Position numbers and translations under genes: made by a program
Notes under the pieces: generated by a model
Database searches by the model: none
The model's input: the letters and a program-made list of their open reading frames with translations, nothing else
Told to the model about the DNA's origin: nothing
Assembly: GCA_035610365.1 (NCBI GenBank)
Contig: CM069432.1
Span: 222,106,532-222,170,531 of the forward strand
Direction: 5' to 3'
Source of the DNA: Aquatica leii
Taxonomy: Eukaryota; Arthropoda; Insecta; Coleoptera; Lampyridae
Length of the DNA: 64,000 nucleotides
Part shown: positions 35,722 through 48,779 of the stretch, in pieces
Position numbering within the stretch: position 1 is the first letter of the stretch
Layout of the letters: each line of letters starts with the position of its first letter

Positions 35722-38700
35722 GCTCTTTAATATAGCTAACTTCAAAAATCAGACAGACAGAACAACGTAAAAAAAGCAAATATAATGACAAGAAAAAAAT
35801 CTATTGCAAACTTTTGAATTACAAACATAAGCAATAATGTCATAGATAAAAATAAAGAATTATGTAATTTAAGTTATTGATGGTTAAAAATAAGTTTTTT
35901 ATTAATAGTTAGAATTTTTTACTAATTTGTTATTGTATGTTTTAATTTTTGTATGTACGCCTTTGAAAAATGATGTTTATTAAAAAACTAATTAAGAAGT
36001 TAAATCTTTCTAATTATCAAATAATTATTATGTATTTTAAAGCGCTTTAATTTGTAAATTAATTAAATTTAAGATCATTCAAACATTTTTTGTTTAAAAA
36101 ACGTTATTTATTCTATGATGTAATACAGTTTATAATACAAATGTAGAATACCCTTATACGTTCATCTCCAAATACAAAAGTATATGGGTAATTTGAATAA
36201 TGTGATATTTTATAACGTAACATTTTTTTTATATTTAATTGCACATTTTCATATTGTAATGCTACAAAAATATTAAATTTGTAATTCAATATAAAAAAAT
36301 ACATTTTGTTAAAATAGATATTTTATTTTGTATTTTTCTGACAAGCACCTTTCAACATGTCCAAAATTTTATATTTACCAAACGGATTTTTTATTAAAAC
36401 GTTTATTATTGTTAACCTAGTTAATTTACTAAATAACCGAATAACAGTAATTTTTATTTAATATGTTGATATAAAATAGGAGAAAATGTTAGTTAAATTT
36501 AGGTTACATCACATTATACATTGAATTTATTTTGTATTTATATTTTATAAACAAACTTTGTTACATAAAACTATTTCTCAATTTCATTATAACAATTTTT
36601 TTAATTAAAAAATTTATTTGCGTTACCAGAAAAAGTTCTATAATTATAGAATAGTTAGAAAGCAGCAAAAGTTTGTTAATCTATGCTTGTTTTAACTAGT
36701 CAACTTTTTCATTTTGCATAATCACATACTAATTATTATTACTTATAACAAAATACTTATGCATTTGCATATATGCATGTAGTTATATTAGTTTTCTATA
36801 TACTGTAACAGTTAGCTTCGTAGAAGAAAAAAGATAACACAATTTAACAGACTATAATGAATAGAAATGAAATATATACAATATATGAACTAAAACTAAA
36901 ACCAAATTTTAAACAACAATATTATTCTACAGCAAATAAAGACTTATTACTTTGGTAAATTAATCAAAATCTCCGTCGTTGCGGACTTTCACGCCGATGG
37001 AATTACGGGGAATTATGCTTTGCTGAAATCTGTAATTAAATTTAGTTGCTGTCAATATGGCGACAAACCTGATTCTGTTGTTTGTAGATTCGGAATGTGT
37101 AAAGTTACTGAACAAGTTTTAATTGAATCCTTTTGGAGTTGATTTTTGCCACCTAACAGTTTGGTTTAATATAATTGGTAATTATTGATTTTAGAAATAC
37201 GGTAAGTGATCATTTACATCGACAAGTTGACTGTTTACAATGTTGAAATTACTAGATATGAATCGGTAATTTAACTATTAAATTAAATGTACACAAAGGC
37301 CAGTGAGGAAATATTAGATTTTGAAAAATTAACTACGCTTATTTGTAATGATTTCAAAGCGAGTGCTCGTATGCTTGTTGTTATTTTAGATGCTTGTAGA
37401 GTTTCTCGAGAGGCGCTAAAAAGACTTGGTTCGACTTTGAGCAACCTTCGGTGTAGATAACTACCACAGTTATTTTGTTAGGAGTATAAAACTTTCCGGA
37501 ATAAACCACCCAAGAAATTATGAACTTATATACCAATAACTAATATACTCGGTTACCACTAGTACAATTAAATTACATGCAAAATTACGGGGTTAATAAA
37601 TAGATAAATGATTGTCTAGAAATAAGCTTTGCCTAGCTAAGTCTATATACGAAAAAACGGCAATTGGAATTATTAGAAACGGTACAACGTAGAATGTCCA
37701 GGTAAATCGTAAAGTCAGTTATTATAGTCATAAATGAAAGAAGAATAAGGCATCATAGCAAGCTGGTCGGGTTATTATCACAACCGCTTTAGTTTTGGTT
37801 GACTGAATATGAATAGGTAGCTGTGAAATCGTAATTTATTGAATTGTCTTACTAATTTACTACAAATTACCGGTGCCCGAGGTGTCTCGTTACAATACAA
37901 AAAAGCACATTTTGTTTTTCCAATAAAACATATTTAAAATAATTAAGAACGTTTTTTAATTATTCATTTACACTCCCTCAAAAAAAAAAAAAACAAGAGA
38001 AGCATTCAAGACAGTAGGCAACCATACTTACTTTACTATGTCAGATTGACTTTGAAATAATTTGCTAACGTTGAGTTAGACTTTATGCATTCACATTTGA
38101 CAGCTGCAACCATTGCTGATCATAATTAGTGTGCAGTTTGAAATAAATTTATTTTTGAACCATCAGAATCAAATGTTTTTTTTCCAATTTTTGGGTTTTG
38201 AACATTGCGAATTTCTGCATTATTGTTTGGTTCATCGTTCTATAATTTGTTACAAGCTTATAGGTCTTACGAACCTTGCACGGCCAACTCATACAGTCGG
38301 AGATAGGGGAGGTTCAAGTAAACAATAATTAAGGGCGCCAGATCTTTTATAATTAACACTTCTGCCTCGATCAAGTCGGACGGTCCAAGTTTGTAACGAA
38401 TTTTTAAGCTCGTAATCCTTGTTTCTCTGATGTTCGGGTAACCACAATAAAAGAGAAAGGTATGTTACCATAAAAGAAAGATTAAACCGGTATAAAAACT
38501 TTAATTTAATAACGTAGATTATTAACAAGAGTATATCTAATTCTTAATCCATAAATGCCAGAAGTATCGGCAACTTACAATACATAAGTTGAATCGAAGT
38601 GAATAGCAAAGAAAATTTCGTAATAAATATCGTTTGTACACAGCATGCGATACACACAAAATAATTATTGAAACTACCTTAATGGTATTGAAACAAGGAT

Positions 38701-39454
38701 CGTAATTACGGATATTAACATAAGCAAAAGTTCCGTGAGTGACTTTTCTGACAGCGACAAAATAATTAAATACACTTACCCACAATCCAGTACCTAGTTA
38801 ATCGAAGAAAACGTTTTCCTCGGTGAGTGAACCTGTAATAAATTTGAATAGCAAATCGTGTCAACCGAATGACTCACGAAAACAAGATCTACAAGATTGT
38901 TAATTACTGCTAAACGAAAGTACACATAACATAACCGGATTATCGAATGCTGTTGTACACATTCAATGAAAGTTTGTTTCGCAGGTGTTTGCCGCATGAG
39001 TAGGATCTCGAAGAAAAGTTCTTGTCTTCGGTTTTTTTAGTTTTAAACGTAGGCCTTACAGAGTTATATTCGTCCCATGAAGGTATTTATCGATATTAAT
39101 CCCTCATTATTCTTTATTGAATAGAAACATGTGGCCAAAGCGTGGCGGAACGGCTATCAAATTAAGAAAGAAATTACAAAAGAATCCTAACAGAACGGAT
39201 GAAAATATCTTACCTTGTGACGAATAAATTACTGTAAATACGTAATGAATTTATAATTTGATGTTCATTACAGAGGATGTTATTAAAAAACTTGCAGTCT
39301 TTACACGAAACAGGCCATTTTATGCAGTTGTCAGCTTAACGACTTCGTCGTAAAATGACAGTCACAAGAAAAGATCGGCAGAGGGCGTCAAAACCGGAAT
39401 CTAATTTTAATTCAATATACAGCGTATTACGTTAAGAAAATTTTGCACGTAACA
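35722..39454. other. AT-rich DNA with two unassigned open stretches
   Basis: No gene was recognised. Two stretches have protein-like composition but no known relative: about 36910-37143 on plus (ends VTEQVLIESFWS, no ATG) and a 57-codon ORF at 37287-37460 (includes SARMLVVILDACRVSREALK). Between 38289 and 38997 three minus-strand ORFs follow one another without recognisable motifs. Confidence 0.45.
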
Positions 39455-39880
39455 AATTTTACAAATATTTGATGAGGTTTAAATCAGGTGATTTGATTAG
39501 CAACTTTATTTGTTGGATTTCTGGATTTCTAAATACTGCAAAAATTATTGTTGCAGTGTAGTGGCTATATGTATAAACAAATTATCTTGTACAAAAATGT
39601 TTTTTTGACAAATGGCTCTTACGTCTTTTCAAATTGTAGTGTAATTTTCAGAAAATATACGTTTATTTATTTAGGTTAACTCTCGTAGATTCACTCACTC
39701 ATCCAAACACCATATGCAACACTAATTCTCCCACATTTTTAAGTATCTTGTAACGTTTCTGGCTGATACCGAGTGTTGCGTGTTCTCTAAACCATTTTTG
39801 GGAAATCGTACAAAACGTTTTTCCATCTGAGAAAACTACACCTCTTTAGCCAATTTTTTTGGCGAATTGTAATCGACGTA
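39455..39880 (-). pseudogene. Tc1-like transposase relic
   Basis: From 39880 down: RRLQFAKKIG, a stop, then VVFSDGKTFCTISQ (the FSDEKTF box with Glu changed to Gly), then a frame change to FVQDNLFIH (second Asp box), then another to IKSPDLNLIKYL (third box, where SPDLNPIE is expected). All three Tc1 catalytic blocks are present in order but in different frames. No inverted repeats were identified. Confidence 0.72.
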
Positions 39881-40159
39881 TTCCACAGTAGTATATGGCG
39901 ATTTTGCAATATTTTTTGGATAATAGTAAACGTGATAAACGGCATGTCACACGTGTTGACATTTTGCTACGCCATAATTTTTTCTGTTATTTCCAAACGG
40001 CAATAAAAATCAAACAATAAAATGTGTATTATCTAGTTCCATCTACATTCTTCTCATTAAGAAGTATTTGGCAAAAGGCACTAAAATATATTTAAACATT
40101 GAGTAGCTTGTCAATAAGATTATATAGTCATAAAATTGCATATTTACATTAAAGTAGTT

Positions 40160-41075
40160 TTAATAAAAAGAATTTAATTAAACATAAGAACAATTACAAC
40201 ACAACAGTAACAAACGTGGACTTGACATACTATAAATTTTTCAAAAGCAAGGTTGTTGTTCATAAATAGTAGTTAAATCTTAAGTATCATTATTAAAATT
40301 AACATTATTACTATGATTTGTTATGAAATCATTTCCGCTATTATTTTTTTTTTATAATTTGGTTCAACATCTGATATTAAAGGGTTATTAAAATCATAAC
40401 TGTGCTATGTTTTTTCAGTTTCTTTTTCGTAATCGTATTTGTTGTTTTTTAACCGGTTGTTTTTTGTTTTGTTTGTCTTACATAACATTTACTGCAAGTT
40501 AAACAGTCGATCCTATAGACAACATGTCCGTTAAGTATATTAGGTTTATATTTGATTTTTGTGTACAGCATGTTGTAGATGTTATTTCTGTTGTAAGTAG
40601 TTAATCGCATGTTAGGTGTTTTTAATATTGAAATGATTTCATTAGTTAGTCTTGGTACCTTGATACAAATGTAAGTTAAGTTAGCATTACAGGTGTTTGG
40701 TGGTGGTGAAGTAGTATTAATTACGTTGTTGTTAAATAGTATTAGATTGATTATGATGTTAGAGTAGTTGTTTTGGCAAAGTATCTTTTTTAGAATGTTA
40801 AGGTTTCTTGTATAGAATTTTGGATTACTAAGTTTTATTTTTTTTTTAAATGATTTAATATTATTAATCTTTTTGTGATGATGATACTCAAAATTTCAGT
40901 ACTATTTATAAAAATCTTATTACAAAAATAAAGTAATATGAGGTTTCCTCAGCTTTGTCCGTAATATTTTATCAGTTTAGTCTTGACTTTAAAAAAATCA
41001 TAGTATGTCAAGTCTACGTTAGTTACTGTTGTGTTGTAATTATTCATATGTTTAATTCATTTATTCTTATGGTTG
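40160..41075 (-). mobile_element. PLE fragment enclosed by inverted repeats
   Basis: About 80 bp at 40175-40260 reappears inverted at 40975-41065 (shared core CAACACAACAGTAAC, then GACTTGACATACTAT). Between them is the C-terminal part of a PLE protein on the minus strand. The layout repeats, at a smaller scale, that of the pair at 29-36 kb: an inner 5'-truncated copy bounded by inverted terminal repeats. Confidence 0.65.
40450..40870 (-). pseudogene. PLE C-terminal (GIY-YIG) relic
   Basis: An open frame of roughly 135 codons runs down from about 40860: NILKKILCQNNYSN (compare IKKILCQNSFP of the pair at 30 kb), ANLTYICIKVPRLTNEIISI, MRLTTYNRNNIYNMLYTK and VVYRIDCLTCSKCYVRQTKQ. The last block is the GIY-YIG start, with YVRQ in place of YIGQ. 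Reverse transcriptase motifs are absent. The long uninterrupted frame is notable for a relic this truncated. Confidence 0.75.
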
Positions 41076-41089
41076 TTTCTAAATGTCAG

Positions 41090-44062
41090 TTCTAGACACA
41101 TCACTTTTCCAGCTTTATAACTGTAAGTGGAAATTCATTGTAGTAGTAATCAACTTTAACATTTGTTTATTTTTTACCTGCTTGCAATATTTCATAAAAC
41201 AGAAGCCTAAAGAAACGCGCACTTATTGCAATATTGCAAATATTTCAAATTCTATTTAATTTTATCTAAATAGCGGAGAAACAACTTATCGTGTTTATAG
41301 GAACTGAGATTTGTACGTTTAAAAATTTAACACGTTTACTATATTGCAATAACAAAAGATAAACGATGTATATTACAAAGTCAACTTATTTTATAATTGT
41401 ATTATTATTATAATGGTAATTACAACAATGAATTTTAAACGTGGATTTGATAAATTTTAATATTGCTTTTAAAAAGGGGTTCTTTGCTAAAAAAATTAAT
41501 AAATCAAACTTGGTAAAAAATTGCGTTTACACTTTGTCAATTAAAAACTTCGATATTTTAAAAATTGACTACTTTAAGCAGAGAAATTGATATATATATA
41601 TATATATATATAAATCGGAAAAACAAAAATTTGATATAAATTTAATTCTTTGTTCACATTAAAAAAAATAGCTAGTTTGGAGTCTACACGAAATAATATG
41701 TGAGAGAATTGTACGAAAGAATGAATTTTGGAATACAAAATGCAACAATGTCTAATTTTTATATGGAAAAACTTCTTCCAAAGTTAGTAAATTCTAGGTT
41801 TCATAAAAACCTTCCAATCAGAGATTAACTGACTGGTAACTGAGTAAATCAGATATTTACTTGTATAAGCATTTATTTCTTCATTTTCAGTTAGCTTGGT
41901 AACTAAATTTTAGTCTGAGCATAATTCTTGTAAACAGCCTGTTTCAGTTAATATTATCGAGAAATACTAAGTATATAAACTACATACGAATTTAAGAGAT
42001 AAATTTCAACAAAAAAATTATGAATAAAAGGAAAGATATAAAAATAGTCATTTTAAATGGCCTTTGTTTAACCGAAGCCACAATTATGTATTTATGGGTA
42101 GATAAATCATAATATTAAGAATACAGAAGAATAAAATCAGATACACAGCGATGCAAATAATCAACAAGTTGCAATGATTCAACGCTTACTAGGACTAAGT
42201 TATGAACCTTGTCACAAAAAAAGAAACTGACTGGAAATTAGTTTCGGTTGCTACTCACATCCAAGCTATTAAATTTTTTTTTGTAATTTAAAACAAAAGT
42301 TATAATTTCCATAAATACTTCTTCCACAAAATGTTTTTTTTTATTTTTACGACACCATTTACCATTCAAGCCATCAAAGTTAAATCTGTAATTTATTTAT
42401 TATGCATTTATGCAGTTTTTTCATTCAGGGACTCGTGAGTAAGTTTTGACTATAAAAAAGAGTCTGTGGAGCAAAAGAGTTTGGGAATCTATATAATAAA
42501 AAATTGGTTGCTTAAACTTACATTGGTATTTTACTCGTTTTTACTAGTAATGCATAGGTTCTTAGGTCGTTTTTTTCTATAGTAGTAAAGTACAGTTCAA
42601 AATTTCTCTATTTTTAAATGTAAAATTAATCGTTGTTTATATGGCATATATTAAACAATTAACAACTGTATACAAATTTAACAGAGTTAGTTACATTATA
42701 AACTAATGCATCCATAAAATAAATAATGACACGCTCATATAATACATTATGTTATTATAACTTTCAATCGCAATTTAGTATTGAATAAATTACAATAATT
42801 AAAATACATGCAGCTAATAAAAACCAATGCAGTTAATGTAATACATAAATGCAGTGAAATAAATTAAAACTGTTATTTTACCTGTTTATTTTTTGATGAA
42901 CGTTATGTTTTTATTTTAATTACGAAACAGTAAAACTTATCTCCTAATATATAAAAGTTAAATACAGTATATATACGTAAAAATCGTATTTAAAAGTTAA
43001 TTTAAAACGATAAATTAAGAACATAATTTAGCTAACGCAAATACCTTGGTGTAATAATTAGAATAGTTAAACTCGTGGTTGAAACTCATAAATTTTTGCA
43101 CAGCTAACAGATTTAGTAAAAGTTGGATAAAAAATAAAATGCTACAAATTTTACTTTAAGCCAATTAAGAAAAACATTAATTGTGACGCTATAAAATTGA
43201 AGGTTCATTAATTGCTTTAAATGTATATTTACTTTAAAAGCAAAAATTTCAATGCAGTTTTTAAATTAATAATTTGTGTTGATTTTAATACGCTTAGTTT
43301 GCTATTCTAAATTTATGTTTGCTTATGTACAGAAATATGGTTTACAATCCTATCTCAAATTCCGAAATAGCTCAAAGCTGTTAAGTATCTGGTCGCATTG
43401 TTTCACATAACGTCCTTCGCGGTTTTCACTGAACTCATGCCCTACCATTTAGGTCAACATCTAGAGGTAATACAGAACGTATTAATGTTTTGATTTTATT
43501 TATTTTAATTTATTTGCAAAAACACATATACTTTCAAAATAATACAGCACATAAAATACATATTTTTACAATAATATTAGCCATAATGAAAATGCTGTGT
43601 ATTATTAAACCATAGTTTAATGAAGTGAAAACATTACAACAGTTTGTACTAACTACGCATTAAAATTTGCATAATTTTAGCTTATAATAATCTGATTTTG
43701 CTTTATGCTGTTTGTACTATTACTATCAATGTGTTCACTTTGAAGTTCCTGCTTTCATCCATGCGTTGCAAGTTTTTATTACTGAATTCAATTTACGTTT
43801 TAGCTGAAATAAAATATTAACGCAAAAAGGAATATTAAGTTAAAATACTAATTTTTATTGTTCAACAGTTTTATTAGTTAATAATAATAATATATAAAAT
43901 TTTATTTTTAGTAAAAATAATTTACGCAATTTAGTATAAATAAAAATTACTATACTATGTGAAACTAAATAAAGCAACTTTAGAATAATATATAATAGGG
44001 GAGTCCTATCAATTATTATAAAGTTTAATATAATAATTTTTTTTCCTAATATTAGTTACTGA
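41090..44062. other. AT-rich DNA, TA microsatellite
   Basis: No gene seen. A (TA) tract of about 11-12 units lies at 41590-41613. The rest is low-complexity AT-rich sequence with no terminal repeats recognised. Confidence 0.5.
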
Positions 44063-45416
44063 TTTAGTGTATTGAACCATCAGGTACGAGAAGCAAAAAC
44101 TCACAACTTGATTTGCTTTTTAAACGGCTACGTTTTGTGCGCACTTAATCATAGCCACTGTTTTATTGCACAGACAAAAAGAAATACATTAAATTTGGCA
44201 TGGCAATGAGTACATATTAAACGATATTATGACTAACTATAATTAACTTATTAAAGTAACACTTACATAGAAAACGGGTCCAAGATGAGCTGTCCGATTG
44301 AACTCGCAAATTGAACATATGCAATGCTGTAATCCAGTGAAATTCAATCACATAATAGAAATTAAAATTTGATAGATACTGCTTAGGTTATTAGTATCAG
44401 TATTAAAATTGACATTATTGTTGTGCTTAGTAATAAAAATAATGTTATTAACCGTTTATTAAAAGACTGTTCTACATCTAAGATATCAGAATTTGAAAAA
44501 TCAAAATTGTGGCCCGTGTTAATGTGATGTACAGCTACAGCTGCTTTAGGTTTTTTATTTTTATAATAGTTATAAGTGGTTTTTCAGTCAATTTTTAGTT
44601 TTTCATTTTGCCTGTCCTATGCAGCATTTGTTGCAATCGTTACAATGAAGTTTGTATACATTGTGTACACCAAGAATATTCCTTTTATCTTATATTTTTG
44701 TATATAGTATGTTGTATATAGTGTTTTTATTATATTTACTAATTTTGATGTTTGTTTTTTAAGAATAGGTATTAGTCTTTGTGTTAACCCAGGTGCATTA
44801 ATGATTTTCGTGTATGTAAAATTTAAGTTAATTAGTCTATTGACAGAAATTATTATTTTATTATTTGATTCGAGTTACTTTACATACAATTACAACACAT
44901 ACATTTAAAAGTTTGATACGGCCATTCAGCGCCTCCTATCTTAGCTAATCTTGTAATGCATTACATCAAAATTTAATTTCTAAAATGTGATTGGGATTCA
45001 CTCGATTACACTATTGCTTAGGTTGAATTTGTGATAAGAAATATTTCTGTGATAACTTAGTTATATGATGTTTGTCTGTGTAGATGTTTGCTGTTTGTAA
45101 TTTATTGTACTTCTACACTAACTGTAAATTTGGTTGTTTATTTATTTATTTAATTTTACAATTGTAACCAGTTCAATCGGACAGCTCATCTTGCACCCGT
45201 ATTGTATGTAAGTGTTACTTAAATAAGTTAATTATAGTTAATTATAATATCGTTTAATATGTGCCATGTCAAATCTAATGTATTTCTTTTTGTTTGTGCA
45301 ATAAAATAGTAGCTATGATGAAGTGCGCACAATAGCGTTACAAAACGTCGTCATTTTAAAAGCAAACCAGGTTGCAAATTTTTTCTCTCCTACCTGAAGG
45401 TTTAATACACTAAGTC
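44063..45416 (-). mobile_element. second PLE fragment enclosed by inverted repeats
   Basis: Arms 44063-44303 and 45172-45416 are inverted copies with moderate divergence; both include the AGTGCGCAC block and the GAGCTGTCCGATTGAAC block at the inner edge. The interior holds a GIY-YIG relic on the minus strand. In the right arm, TGATGAAGTGCGCAC ... AAAACGTC (about 45314-45350) resembles a decayed hammerhead motif of PLE terminal repeats. Confidence 0.7.
44380..44850 (-). pseudogene. PLE C-terminal (GIY-YIG) relic
   Basis: From about 44835 down: YTKIINAPGLTQRLIPILKK and KLVNIIKTLYTTYY, then VYKLHCNDCNKCCIGQ (GIY-YIG start, CIGQ for YIGQ), then after stops AVAVHHINTGHNFDFSNSD, the conserved His-rich block of the nuclease domain. 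At least three lesions. Confidence 0.72.
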
Positions 45417-46399
45417 AATAAATTAGTAACTTGAACTATCAATAAAACGACAATAAAATTATAAAATGTTGTTTTCCATAATGCTAAACATAATAAAAAA
45501 ATAAGAAACTTAAAATATGGAAAAATAGTTATGTAAACGAATTGTAACGCAATAGCAATCGTAGAGATGTCGTTTAAAATAGTAGAAATCATATTAAAAA
45601 TAAAACATAATTCTACACAAACAAATTTGAAAAATATTGATATGTAAGTGTACTGTAAAGCAGCAAAACACAAAATGACCTACTATACGTGATTTCTACA
45701 TTTTGTCTAATTTTATAATCAAAGTAAATTAATAAAAAATTATAAGTAATAACTTTAGAATTAAAACAATTAATTATCTAAACACGATGTCACAATAATT
45801 GGCATGTAGAAATACATTCAGTATCGATCTTCTATAACATTTGCTAGGAGCAATTTTATATCGTGCCAAAATTTATGGGAAGTTTTTAGATGTTATTGTC
45901 AACAAAAAAATAATCGTCAGTTGTATTGGAGAGAGAAAATTATACGTCAGTCACGTATACCAACAATATTAAAAAAATTTTAAAATAAAATCATTTTATA
46001 CTTTATTAGTTAAATTTTTAAACTTTTCAAATAATAAACGATGACGTCAGCTGTATTCATACTGCGCGCGCAGTGCATTTGAGCGCTGCATAGTCACTTT
46101 GACAAATAAACTGACGATCTTTACACAATAAGCATTCAGGTTATTGTTAACAACAACAATAAGTATTAGGTTAATTTAACATAACTTATGGCACTTTATG
46201 CTGTCAATAATAAGTTTTCCATAATTTTTTTATTCTAATCAAGTTTGTGTCGGTTTTAAATTATATTATCATGTACTATATATTTTTATAAAAAGTACTA
46301 ATGATAGGTACAGCATGCATTATTGCTCCTTTTGTTTTGAAAAAGGTTCTCAAAAGTTGATCACTATAAATAATGATAAATTTGATTAATGGGTTACTA
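45417..46399. other. AT-rich DNA, no gene seen
   Basis: A CG-rich patch with CTGCGCGCGCAG and TGACGTCA lies at about 46040-46075. No coding content was recognised. Confidence 0.5.
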
Positions 46400-46499
46400 G
46401 CAAAATTAAATGAAAAAAATAATACACTAATATTTTGTCAATTACATCAGACCCAAAGGCAAAGTTCGGTTAAGAACACAACGATTTTTTTCACATACA

Positions 46500-46602
46500 A
46501 ACGGTACATTTTGGTATTGATATAAATAAGGTTCAATCAATTTATTTTAACCTCTACAATATGTTCATATGCTTCATTTTCCTTCAATTTTGAAACACCC
46601 TG
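46500..46602. mobile_element. Tc1/mariner-type terminal fragment
   Basis: The + strand ends ...TTTTGAAACACCCTG next to TATATATA, the usual outer end of a Tc1/mariner inverted repeat joined to its TA target. No partner end was found upstream, so this is a truncated copy; the left limit is arbitrary. Confidence 0.45.
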
Positions 46603-46639
46603 TATATATAAACCTTGGCTACGCGAGTTATTGGTATGT

Positions 46640-46925
46640 TTACATCATCAATATGCAGTTTAAACTGGAAATGATTAGCATTGCCAGAAATTTACGCAAA
46701 TGATTTATTCGGATTATGGGCTTTGTAAAAGGCATACAACAATTTAAAGTCATTATTAATTTGATTGAATAATTGCTCTATTTTTTCAGGAGAGATCTAT
46801 AACTGTGTATCGCTAACATAAAGGTGACTGTCACATGTCTTGAACACTTTATGTCATTGACTGGCGTACATATAAACGTGGACCTAAAATTGACCCTTGG
46901 GGAACTCCTGATATTATCTGATATC
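46640..46925 (-). pseudogene. non-LTR retrotransposon reverse transcriptase relic
   Basis: Read downward from 46925: SGVPQGSILGPRLYV is the reverse transcriptase block before the active site, then YVSDTQL replaces the catalytic YADDTQLY, followed by ISPEKIEQLFNQINNDFK and LLYAFYKAHN. These belong to the jockey/CR1 group of non-LTR elements. The two catalytic Asp have been reduced to one. Frame changes and a deletion between the two blocks are present. Possible earlier parts extend to about 47160 but are too worn to assign. Confidence 0.72.
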
Positions 46926-48779
46926 TGTTACGGAGAAAAATATCGATTTAATAGCGAAGGCTATTAATGTTAGTATAAAATATCGATTAGTTGAACGGCA
47001 TCTGTTTTAAAAGCTGCGTGCTGAAGTATCTACAAAAGCAACTTGTAGTTAATGGCACATAAAATGTGATATTAAGCAATGCTGTGCAACAGCTATGATT
47101 CCGTCAAAACTCAGATTGCATCTTAGGTAGTATATGATAATCAATCACAATGTTTCTAATTTGAGTCTCCAGATTACCTTTCGGTCAAAAATATACAAAA
47201 GTTTCCGGCTTTATTTTTTTCTAATGTAATAGAAATTAAAAAATCGGATAATGTCGAAGAAGTTGATGCAAAAGAATTAAGGTAAAAACAAAATATTATC
47301 ATCAATAGCTACAATGATAGTTGCGAGAAAAATGATAAATACGAAACCGATACTGCAGAAGAATGAAAGAATTTATCTATAAATTTTAAACCAATAAAAA
47401 CCTTTCTTGCACCTCGTTACCATAAGAAAATAAAATATTTTGATATTTAGCAATAATAGTTATATAACGAACAAGGTTGTTAATGATAACAATTAACAAT
47501 CAAGACATTTTAACCCCGTGAGCAAGTGTGGCAAGCGAACGCGTTAATATTGTCGAGATTATTTGTCGCCGATTAACAAACGAGTTAGTTTTAACGTTTT
47601 TCCGTATCGTACGTGTAAAGTTATAAAGAAACTAAAGTATACGTAACCCGTTGTTATATCTAGTAGTCGCGCAATATCGTTAAATTAGTGGTTCCTTACA
47701 ATTTCATTGGTTACTATACAAAATCGTTCATTTATGGAAATTAATTCATTGGTTTAAAATCGTTCATTAATAGGTCTCATTAACGATCTATTTCTGAAAC
47801 ATTATCATACGCCAATATTGCTATTAAGAGACGATCGACAAAAATAGTAGTTTACGTAACAAGAGTCGAACGTAAGAAATAGCATAACGAACGTTAAGCC
47901 GACGCGAGGCCGTACGGCCGAGCGTTGCATGTGAGTGAGTTATGCTATGATTCTTTTGACGAGAGTAATGTATATTATTTTTTTGTGTTGCCTTTTATAA
48001 AATTACATTCTTTTTTGAAAAAAAAAGAATAATCAACAGAAATATAATGTTTGTAATACATTTATTACTAAATCTGTCAAATTTGACATTAAGTTTAACA
48101 TCGTTTTTTTTCAATTTTAACTGAATTTCTAGATTTTAAATAACTTTTCGCCCTGTCGCATACTCGTTCTTATTTAATAATTGATTTTTAAGACTTAGTT
48201 TTATGTGGATTTCTAGTTTTCATTTTGCCACCCAAGAGCTTTTTTCGTTCATAACGTAACTACACTAACGAACGAATATTGACGTTTGCGATGTTGGCAG
48301 CACAAAAAAGGATTTTAATTATGTTTTTTTTTATAAAAATATATATTCTAGATTGTCCTTGGGTACAAAAAGTAGCGGGTTACTAACCTCAAATAACTGT
48401 CGTAGAAAAGAATTGCACGTTCGAAATATATCATATATTAATTAATAACTTTATGTACTACATAAACTGATCAAAGTAAATAACAAAAAAAACAATACAT
48501 TTTGTTTTGGGGCCCGTTTATATACCCATCGATGCTTCGGTTGAGTGCTCATGAAGAGAAGATCGTGTTGCGCAAAGCTTTGACATGTACTTAAATAGTA
48601 TCAAAAATTTATAGAAAACTCATTATTTACAGTATAAAAATTTCAAAAAAAAACTTAAATAAATGAATCCAAATTAAATGGGCAACAATTAAAAAAATAT
48701 TTGTCTAAATTGACAGATACCCAAGTTGCACGGTGCGTCTGCGTTTTTTTTAACAGTGGTTATTGACATTGACATATTA
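46926..48779. other. AT-rich DNA, palindrome inside
   Basis: No gene seen apart from possible worn non-LTR sequence up to 47160. The stretch 47500-47960 is richer in CG dinucleotides than its surroundings and contains the 66 bp palindrome at 47881. Confidence 0.5.
47881..47946. repeat. 66 bp nested palindrome centred on GGCCGTACGGCC
   Basis: The outer arms AGCATAAC and GTTATGCT, an intermediate ACGC/GCGT-type pairing (47902-47905 with 47922-47925) and the perfect inner palindrome GGCCGTACGGCC (47908-47919) all share the same centre. Intervening positions pair poorly. Confidence 0.7.

Noticed and set aside
38289..38997. Three consecutive minus-strand ORFs as a gene or solo LTR
   Set aside because: No recognisable motifs and no duplicated flanks; the TGGCGCCC near 38336 is only an 8 nt primer-site match.
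45410..45673. 87-codon minus-strand ORF beside the PLE fragment
   Set aside because: Composition is low complexity and hydrophobic, it overlaps the inverted arm edge and matches no PLE domain.
46043..46050. TGACGTCA as a CRE-type promoter element (also near 8807)
   Set aside because: An 8 bp palindrome occurs by chance at this scale and no gene lies downstream.
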